Position numbers and translations under genes: made by a program. From Massilia atriviolacea (lineage in GTDB: Bacteria; Pseudomonadota; Gammaproteobacteria; Burkholderiales; Burkholderiaceae_D): 64,000 nucleotides of DNA. The DNA lies in assembly GCF_003953935.1 (NCBI RefSeq), contig NZ_RXLQ01000007.1, forward strand, positions 286,920 through 350,919. Reading direction: 5' to 3'. Of the stretch, positions 57,987 through 64,000 are shown in pieces. Within the stretch, counting starts at the first letter, position 1, and the number at the start of each line of letters is the position of its first letter. The notes below the pieces were generated by a model. It saw only the letters and a list, made by a program, of their open reading frames with translations, did no database searches and had not been told where the DNA came from.

Positions 57987-59279
57987 ATGATTGTTCCGAT
58001 TCCCCCAGCGCCCGAGCGCAACAGCGGCGCCGCCATGGACCAGCCGCTGCAGCGGCGGCGCGGCAGGCGCGTGCTGGCCGGCGCCGCCGCCGCGCTGCTG
58101 CTGGCGGCAGGCGCGCTTGCCCTGTGGCGCCAGCTGCCGCAAGGCTTGCAGGTGGCGCGGGCCGATGTGCGCATCGCCACCGTGGCGCGCGGCAGCTTCC
58201 GCGACGACGTGGCCCTGCGCGCCACCGCCGCGCCGCTGCATTCGGTGATGCTCGACGCGGTCGAGTCGGGGCGGGTGGAAGAAGTGTTCGCGCGCGACGG
58301 CGCGAACGTGCGCCAGGGCGAGGTGCTGTTTCGCCTGTCGAATCCGCAGCGCCGGCTGGACCTGCTGGCGCGCGAGGCCGAACACGCGCAGCAGATTTCG
58401 AACCTGACCAATCTGCGCATCGCGCTCGAAGCGAGCCGCATGGAACGCGAGCGGCGCGGCGCCGAGCTGGCGTTTGCGCTGACCCTGGCCGAAAAGCAGC
58501 ATGCGCGCAATGCGGCGCTGGCGCGGCAGGGATTCGTCTCGCCCAACGCGCTGGAAGATGGCCTGGACCGCGTGACGCAGCAGCGCCGCCTGTTCGACAG
58601 CGAAAGCGCCGGCTACAAGACCGAGGCGGCGACCCAGCGCGACGCGGTGCGGCAGATGGAGCAGGCCATCGGCCGCCTGGAAGCGGGCCTGCAAGTGGTC
58701 AATGCGACCATCGACGCGCTGGCGGTGCGCGCGCCGGTGTCCGGGCGCCTGACCGATTTCCACCTGCAGGTCGGCGCCACCGTGAAGCCGGACCAGCACC
58801 TGGGCCGCATCGACGCCGTGGACCAGTTCAAGCTGTCGGCCCAGGTGGACGAGTATTACCTGAACCGGGTCGCCGTGGGACGCCAGGGCACGGCCACCAT
58901 CAACGGGCGCGCGTATGCGCTGACGGTGAGCCGGATCTACCCGCAGATCAAGGAGGGCCGGTTCACGCTGGAACTGGCGTTCGCCAACGGCCAGCCCGAG
59001 ACGCTCAACCCGGGCCAGGGCGCGGAAGCGCTGGTGACGCTGGGCGGGGCCAGCGCAGCGCTGCTGCTGCCGAACGACGCGTATATCGACGACAGCGGCG
59101 GCGTGGCGGTGTATGTGCTGGATAAGGACGGCAAGACCGCCGAGCGGCGCGCGCTGCGCAGCGGGCGCCGCAACAACAGCCAGCTCGAGGTGCTGGGCGG
59201 CCTCGCGCCCGGCGAGCGCGTGATCGTGTCCTCGTATGCCCCCTACGGCAAGGCGGCCCGGCTGCAATTGACGGACTAG
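57987..59279 (+). CDS. HlyD/MacA-like membrane-fusion protein
   Basis: 430 residues. One membrane anchor (VLAGAAAALLLAAGALALW), lipoyl/barrel-sandwich halves (VRIATVARGSFRDDVALRATAAPLHSV...VEEVFARDGANVRQGEVLF and VRAPVSGRLTDFHLQVGATVKPDQHLG), a central coiled-coil hairpin (about 145-245), and a beta-barrel/MP domain. It links the inner-membrane pump to an outer-membrane channel. Start at ATG 57987; a second Met follows at residue 17. First gene of the sigma-54 operon. Confidence 0.92.
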   Translation: MIVPIPPAPERNSGAAMDQPLQRRRGRRVLAGAAAALLLAAGALALWRQLPQGLQVARADVRIATVARGSFRDDVALRATAAPLHSVMLDAVESGRVEEVFARDGANVRQGEVLFRLSNPQRRLDLLAREAEHAQQISNLTNLRIALEASRMERERRGAELAFALTLAEKQHARNAALARQGFVSPNALEDGLDRVTQQRRLFDSESAGYKTEAATQRDAVRQMEQAIGRLEAGLQVVNATIDALAVRAPVSGRLTDFHLQVGATVKPDQHLGRIDAVDQFKLSAQVDEYYLNRVAVGRQGTATINGRAYALTVSRIYPQIKEGRFTLELAFANGQPETLNPGQGAEALVTLGGASAALLLPNDAYIDDSGGVAVYVLDKDGKTAERRALRSGRRNNSQLEVLGGLAPGERVIVSSYAPYGKAARLQLTD

Positions 59280-59314
59280 ATTTTTTGATGATGGATCGAC
59301 GCGGAGATGACACA

Positions 59315-60028
<714 letters not shown>

Positions 60029-60035
60029 GGAAACC

Positions 60036-62483
60036 ATGCCGACACTGAGGGATTTTCGCATCGGCTGGCGCACCTTGCTGCAGGAGCCGGCCTATTCGCT
60101 GGTGGTCGTGGCCGGACTGGGGGTGGGCTTCGGCGCCGCCCTGCTGCTGCTCGGCTTCGTGCGCTATTCGTGGCAGTACAACGCCGAGGTACCGAACGCA
60201 GATCACGTGTACATCGTCAAGCAGCGCTTTAACGTCGACCCCAAGGCGCCGTGGTTCGACCAGGCGCCGATGCTGCTGCGCCTGAGCGCCGCGCGGGCGC
60301 CGGGCGTGCTGGCCTCGAGCGCGTATATTCCAACCCGCCCGCGCATCATGGGCCTGACCGCCGCCATCGGCGGCCGGCTGCACGCCATGAACGGGCTGAC
60401 GGTGATGCCGGGCTTCGCCGAGATCCTGGGCTTGCAGGCCTTGCGCGGGCACCTCGCACTGGCACTGGAGCAGCCGGAAGGCTTTGCCATCACCGAAGAG
60501 GCGGCGCTGCGCCACTTCGGCACCGCCGATGCGCTCGGGCGCACCATGCTGGTCGAGGGAAAACTGCTGCGCGCTGCCGCAGTGCTGCGCACCCCGGCCG
60601 CCAACACCACGATTCCGTTCGAGGTGCTGGTCGGGGTGCGCTCGGTGCTGGCCGAAGCGCACGTGCAGGAGGAAATGACGACCGGTAAATCGGGCTGGTG
60701 GGGCAAGGTGCTGATCCGGGTCGACCCCGGCGCGTCGGTGGAGGCCTTGACGGCCGCGCTGCAACGGGCGGTCGACCAGTCGCCGGCGGTGCAGGACGTG
60801 CCGCCGGAAACCCGGCAGCGCCTGGGCGGCAAGCCGGTGATGGATGTGTCGCTGTCGCCGCTGCGCGAGGCCTACTTCGACCGCGAGACGGGACAGAACG
60901 AGATCGGCGCGGCGGGCGAGCGGGGCAGCCGGGTGGTGATCGCGGCGCTCGGCGCGATGGCGCTGCTGATCCTGGCCATGGCCGCCATCAACTACGTCAA
61001 CCTGGCGGCGGTGCGCGTGCTGCGGCGCCAGCGCGAGGTGGCCATGCGCAAGGTGCTGGGCGCGGGCATGCGCCAGATCGTGCTGCAGCTGCTGGCCGAA
61101 TCGATGCTGGTGGCGCTGCTGGCGACGGGACTGGGCCTGCTGCTGGCCTGGCTGGCGCTGCCGCTGTTCGCGCAACTGGTCGACCGCAAGCTCGATGGCA
61201 TGCTCACGGCCGCGCATGTCGGCGCGGCGCTGGCGCTGGGCGTGGCGCTGGGCGTGCTGACGGCGGCCTATCCGGCGTGGATCGCGCTGCGCGTGCACCC
61301 GGGCGTGGTGCTGGCCGGACGCGGCGACAGCGAGTCGCGGCGCGGCATGCGGCTGCGGCGCGTGATGACGGTGGTGCAGGTGGCCACCGCGATGGGCTTT
61401 GCCGGCATCACCCTGGCGATCGCCTGGCAGACCGCGTTCGCGATGCGCGTCTCGCCCGGCTTCGATCCGGCGCCGCTGCTGATCGTCGACCTGCCGGACG
61501 TGGTGCGCGACAGCGCGCGGGCGCGCAACTTCATCGCGGCCCTGTCGGCGCAGCCGGGGGTGGCCGGCAGCGCGGTCTCGGAAGACGCGGTGGGGCGCCA
61601 CCAGGTATCGTGGCTGCGCGACCTCAAGCGCCCGGACGGGATCAGCGCGTCGATGGAAATGAAGTCGGTCAGCGCGGCGTTTTTCGAGCAGTACCGGATC
61701 GCACCGCGCGCCGGACGCCTGTTTTCGGCGCGCACCGACAAGGAAGACGACCCGCTGCCGCTGGTCCTGAACGCCATCGCCACGCGCGCGCTGGGCTTTG
61801 CCACGCCCGAAGCGGCGCTGGGCCAGACGCTGCTGTTTACCGGCTTCGATAACAGGACGATCCAGAAGCGCGTGGTCGGCATTGCGCCGGAACTGCGCTT
61901 CCAGTCGCTGCGCGAAGCGCCGCGTGCGATGGCCTACGAGTTGTGGACCGCCGGGATGACCTTGAGCGTGCGCGCCACGGGCGACGTGGCGCCGGCCGAG
62001 GCGGCGGTGCGGCGCCTGTGGCCGGCCTATTTTCCGGACGCGATGATCAGGACGCACCGGGCTGACGCGATCCTGGCGCTCAATTACACGGAAGATGCGC
62101 GCATGGCCAGGTTACTGGCGATTGCCACCGGCATCGCGCTGGCGATTGCGGCCTTCGGCACCTACGTGCTGTCGGCGCACACGGTGCAGCGGCGCGCCAA
62201 GGAAATCGTGCTGCGCAAGCTGCATGGGGCGCGCCGGATCGCCATCGGCCTGCTGGTGCTGCGCGAAATCGGCATGCTGACGCTGGTGGCGGCGGCGGTC
62301 GGCTTGCCGCTGGCGGCGCTGGCGATCGAGCGCTACCTGGCAGGCTACGTCGAACACGCGCCGATCGGCTACTGGACCTTGCTGTTCGCGCTGGTGTCGA
62401 CGCTGGCGGTGGCGCTGGCGGCGGTGACGCGCCATGCCTGGCTGGCGATGCGCATGCTGCCCTCGGATGCGCTGCGGGGCTGA
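60036..62483 (+). CDS. MacB/FtsX-family ABC permease
   Basis: 815 residues with two FtsX-type four-segment blocks separated by large periplasmic (MacB_PCD) domains: segments near 20-45, 305-330, 350-385, 400-425 (ALGAMALLILAMAAINYVNLAAVRVLRRQREVAMRKVLGA), and again near the C-terminus (LLAIATGIALAIAAFGTYVLSAHTVQRRAKEIVLRKLHGA...). The paired RRxxEVxMRKVLGA motifs are typical of this superfamily. Acts with the ATPase in mechanotransmission-type export of lipids, peptides or small molecules; the substrate is unknown. Confidence 0.9.
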   Translation: MPTLRDFRIGWRTLLQEPAYSLVVVAGLGVGFGAALLLLGFVRYSWQYNAEVPNADHVYIVKQRFNVDPKAPWFDQAPMLLRLSAARAPGVLASSAYIPTRPRIMGLTAAIGGRLHAMNGLTVMPGFAEILGLQALRGHLALALEQPEGFAITEEAALRHFGTADALGRTMLVEGKLLRAAAVLRTPAANTTIPFEVLVGVRSVLAEAHVQEEMTTGKSGWWGKVLIRVDPGASVEALTAALQRAVDQSPAVQDVPPETRQRLGGKPVMDVSLSPLREAYFDRETGQNEIGAAGERGSRVVIAALGAMALLILAMAAINYVNLAAVRVLRRQREVAMRKVLGAGMRQIVLQLLAESMLVALLATGLGLLLAWLALPLFAQLVDRKLDGMLTAAHVGAALALGVALGVLTAAYPAWIALRVHPGVVLAGRGDSESRRGMRLRRVMTVVQVATAMGFAGITLAIAWQTAFAMRVSPGFDPAPLLIVDLPDVVRDSARARNFIAALSAQPGVAGSAVSEDAVGRHQVSWLRDLKRPDGISASMEMKSVSAAFFEQYRIAPRAGRLFSARTDKEDDPLPLVLNAIATRALGFATPEAALGQTLLFTGFDNRTIQKRVVGIAPELRFQSLREAPRAMAYELWTAGMTLSVRATGDVAPAEAAVRRLWPAYFPDAMIRTHRADAILALNYTEDARMARLLAIATGIALAIAAFGTYVLSAHTVQRRAKEIVLRKLHGARRIAIGLLVLREIGMLTLVAAAVGLPLAALAIERYLAGYVEHAPIGYWTLLFALVSTLAVALAAVTRHAWLAMRMLPSDALRG

Positions 62484-62531
62484 GGCGCGTGCGCTAGAAT
62501 TGGCGCCAGTTCAACGATTGCGGGTCGCCAC

Positions 62532-63029
62532 GTGCAGACACTCATCCAGGTCATCGAGACATCATGGACCGGCGCCTCGCGCGGCGCGCCGGGCTCCGTC
62601 GCGCGTAGCGCCGTGCCGGAGCGCGTGACGGTGCCCGACTGCGCGCTGGACGATGCGCTGCTGCTGCACCTGGTGGTCTTCGACGAGGGCCGGCAATTCG
62701 CCGCCGGGGATGCGCTGCCGCTGCTGCGCTTCGCCCAGCAGCACGAGGAACGCTTTCCGCTGGCGGTGCGGGCGGACGGCGCGGGCGCGCAGGTCGACTA
62801 CTTCGGTTACCAAGCGCAGCGCCGCCCGAGGAAAGCCGTTTCCAGCCTGCTGCTGGAGCCGAACAACTGGGTGCGCATCGTGGCCAATTGCCGGGTGGCG
62901 CAGGAAGCGGCCTGGGTGTACCGCAAGCTCGTCTTCAACATCGTGCACGGCCCCGCGTACCGGGCCAATGAGCTTATGGCGAGCAAGGCGCCGCTGGCGC
63001 GCATCGATCACCAGCAGCACCTGTGGTGA
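62532..63029 (+). CDS. hypothetical protein
   Basis: 165 residues from a GTG start. Compact globular composition: ALDDALLLHLVVFDEGRQFAAGDALPLLRFAQQHEERFPLAVRADG and NNWVRIVANCRVAQEAAWVYRKLVFNIVHGPAYRANELM. No family recognised. Its last 56 bp overlap the 3' end of the convergent acetyltransferase gene, so one of the two C-termini may be mis-assigned. Confidence 0.6.
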   Translation: MQTLIQVIETSWTGASRGAPGSVARSAVPERVTVPDCALDDALLLHLVVFDEGRQFAAGDALPLLRFAQQHEERFPLAVRADGAGAQVDYFGYQAQRRPRKAVSSLLLEPNNWVRIVANCRVAQEAAWVYRKLVFNIVHGPAYRANELMASKAPLARIDHQQHLW

Positions 63030-63525
63030 CCTCGCGCAGCATGTAGATCGTGTCGTGGAACTGGCCCCCCACGCACAGCGCGCGCGGCTCCTGGCCGAAC
63101 ACGCAAAATCCCATCGAGGCGTACAGCGCCAGCGCGGGAGCGTTGCCGGCGGTGATGGTCAGCGTCACCTGGCGCAGGCCGGGCATGGCGTCGGCAAAGG
63201 CCAGCGCGTGCGCCAGCAGCTGGCGTCCGACGCCCTGCTTGCGCCAGGCCGGTGCCACCACCATGCCGCCCACGAAGGCCTTGTGATGCAGCTTGTACCC
63301 ACTTTCGCGTCCCACGCCGACCACGCCGACCAGCGCATCGCCATCGAAGGCGCCGAAGCGGTAGCGTCCGGAGTCCGGCGCCATGTGGGCTTCGATGGCC
63401 GGCAGCGGCGTGCCGCACTCGTCCTCGTAGCTGGCGCTGAAGGCGGCCGGGCTTTCGCGCAGGGCTGCCAGGCGCAGCGCCTGGTAGGCGGGTGCATCGG
63501 CGGGAACGAGGCGGCGAATCTGCAT
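62974..63525 (-). CDS. GNAT-family N-acetyltransferase
   Basis: 183 residues. MQIRRLVPADAPAYQALRLAALRESPAAFSASYEDE at the start, and the acetyl-CoA loop MVVAPAWRKQGVGRQLLAHALAFA (Q/RxxGxG/A), then LTITAGNAPALALYASMGFCVFG. Typical GNAT. The substrate is not evident. Start at ATG 63525. The final about 18 residues (TTGAAGDRCAPAAPCSP) are low-complexity and overlap the neighbouring gene. Confidence 0.9.
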   Translation of the reverse strand: MQIRRLVPADAPAYQALRLAALRESPAAFSASYEDECGTPLPAIEAHMAPDSGRYRFGAFDGDALVGVVGVGRESGYKLHHKAFVGGMVVAPAWRKQGVGRQLLAHALAFADAMPGLRQVTLTITAGNAPALALYASMGFCVFGQEPRALCVGGQFHDTIYMLREVTTGAAGDRCAPAAPCSP

Positions 63526-63596
63526 GGGCGGCTCAATCGGTGAAGCGGGATGGCGATGATAACCCGTTTGCCGCCTGCGCCATGGCGCTCGCCCTG

Positions 63597-64000
63597 TCAG
63601 GCAGCGCGGCGCCGCTGCCGGCGCGCGCACACGCCGAGCAGCGCCAGCCCGGCCAGCAGCATGGCGTAGGTCTGCGGCTCGGGGATCGGCAGCAGGGCAT
63701 TCGAGATGACGGTGGCGTGGTTGGTCATCCTGAAATAGCCCTGCAAGCCGATTGCGCCGGTGCGCAGTTCGCCGTAGAAGCGCTCCGCGCGGGCGCCATC
63801 CTCCACGCCGGCAGTCCAGTTGAAGGCGGTGTAATCGACCAGGCCGGACGGCGTCCAGGGGAACAATCCCTGCATGCGCATGCCGGCCAGCGCCTGGACC
63901 GGTCCGCCGCTGTCGTGCGCGGCAAGGGAGACATCTCCCGAGAACGCAAGCCCTGTCGATGGCGTGAGCGTGAAATTGAAGCGGTATTCGTTTTCTCCGC
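63597..64000 (-). CDS. PEP-CTERM sorting-domain protein, C-terminal part (runs off window)
   Basis: At least 133 residues; the start lies beyond the right edge. The frame is open to the edge (codons from 63998). The end carries a textbook PEP-CTERM signal: PEPQTYAMLLAGLALLGVCARRQRR (PEP, hydrophobic span, basic tail), recognised and cleaved by exosortase. The rest (NFTLTPSTGLAFSGDVSLA...FRMTNHATVIS) is a beta-rich extracellular domain of the kind exported for exopolysaccharide-associated functions. No exosortase gene is in the window. Confidence 0.8.
   Translation of the reverse strand, partial: GENEYRFNFTLTPSTGLAFSGDVSLAAHDSGGPVQALAGMRMQGLFPWTPSGLVDYTAFNWTAGVEDGARAERFYGELRTGAIGLQGYFRMTNHATVISNALLPIPEPQTYAMLLAGLALLGVCARRQRRRAA

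Overview
The window is a GC-rich chromosomal segment of a Gram-negative betaproteobacterium. Its gene content points to Oxalobacteraceae, probably the Massilia/Telluria/Duganella group. The signs are the rsmI / LppC-type lipoprotein / yraN / SIS-isomerase / BON-lipoprotein cluster, lipB-lipA, many two-component systems, a PEP-CTERM protein and polysaccharide-degrading exoenzymes. This taxonomic call is inference from gene content. I see no rRNA, tRNA, CRISPR, insertion sequence or phage structural genes.

Layout. 1-7.3 kb: edge of a secreted-protein gene with a paired-palindrome control region, rsmI, then the envelope cluster (LpoA-like, YraN, DiaA/GmhA-like, DolP-like, TlpA-like), a DUF3034 outer-membrane protein, and an ECF sigma / anti-sigma pair. 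7.3-16.7 kb: lipoprotein truncated haemoglobin, triple-PAS hybrid kinase, PaaI thioesterase, DUF1287, DUF4139, two lipoproteins, and a LysR/metallo-hydrolase divergon. 16.7-18 kb: two unrecognised genes that look like an accessory insertion. 18-25 kb: hydrolase-lipA-lipB separated from ybeD by a TauD plus sulfonate/taurine-type ABC operon. The ATPase gene of that operon ends in a 15-unit, 12-bp array of DnaA-box-like sequences. 25-33 kb: FecR-domain protein, LysE exporter, HU, orphan BrnA-like antitoxin, DUF808, an intergenic palindrome array, and a TonB receptor. 33-39 kb: epimerase/DUF2269/KTSC operon, then a Cpx-like system (Spy/CpxP-like, CpxR-like, CpxA-like) with a matching CpxR box, and ArsR.

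39-51 kb: class A beta-lactamase, Cache-HAMP protein with a DUF4388-like partner, tandem membrane paralogues (one with VIT/vWA-like regions), a three-gene glycosyltransferase operon, TetR and methionine aminopeptidase, and a ClpN-domain protein with its HTH partner. 51-54.2 kb: GH10 xylanase divergent from an AA10 LPMO, with iterated repeats and a LacI-type palindrome between them. 54.2-64 kb: DUF2939, a NtrY/NtrC-like two-component system divergent from a membrane-fusion protein / MacB ATPase / FtsX permease operon. That operon is preceded by a near-consensus sigma-54 promoter. The window ends with a hypothetical protein, a GNAT acetyltransferase and a truncated PEP-CTERM gene.

How genes work together. 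Several regulators sit beside sites that would explain them: sigma-54 promoter and palindromes next to the NtrC-like regulator, CpxR box next to the Cpx-like operon, LysR box in the LysR/hydrolase gap, and palindromes over the promoters of TetR and the ClpN-linked HTH gene. The last two, and the SIS isomerase gene, look as if they are transcribed with almost no 5' leader. The strongest unexplained signal is the DnaA-box-like array at 23627-23806, because it preserves the TTA leucine codon, rare here, in a repeated DNA motif.
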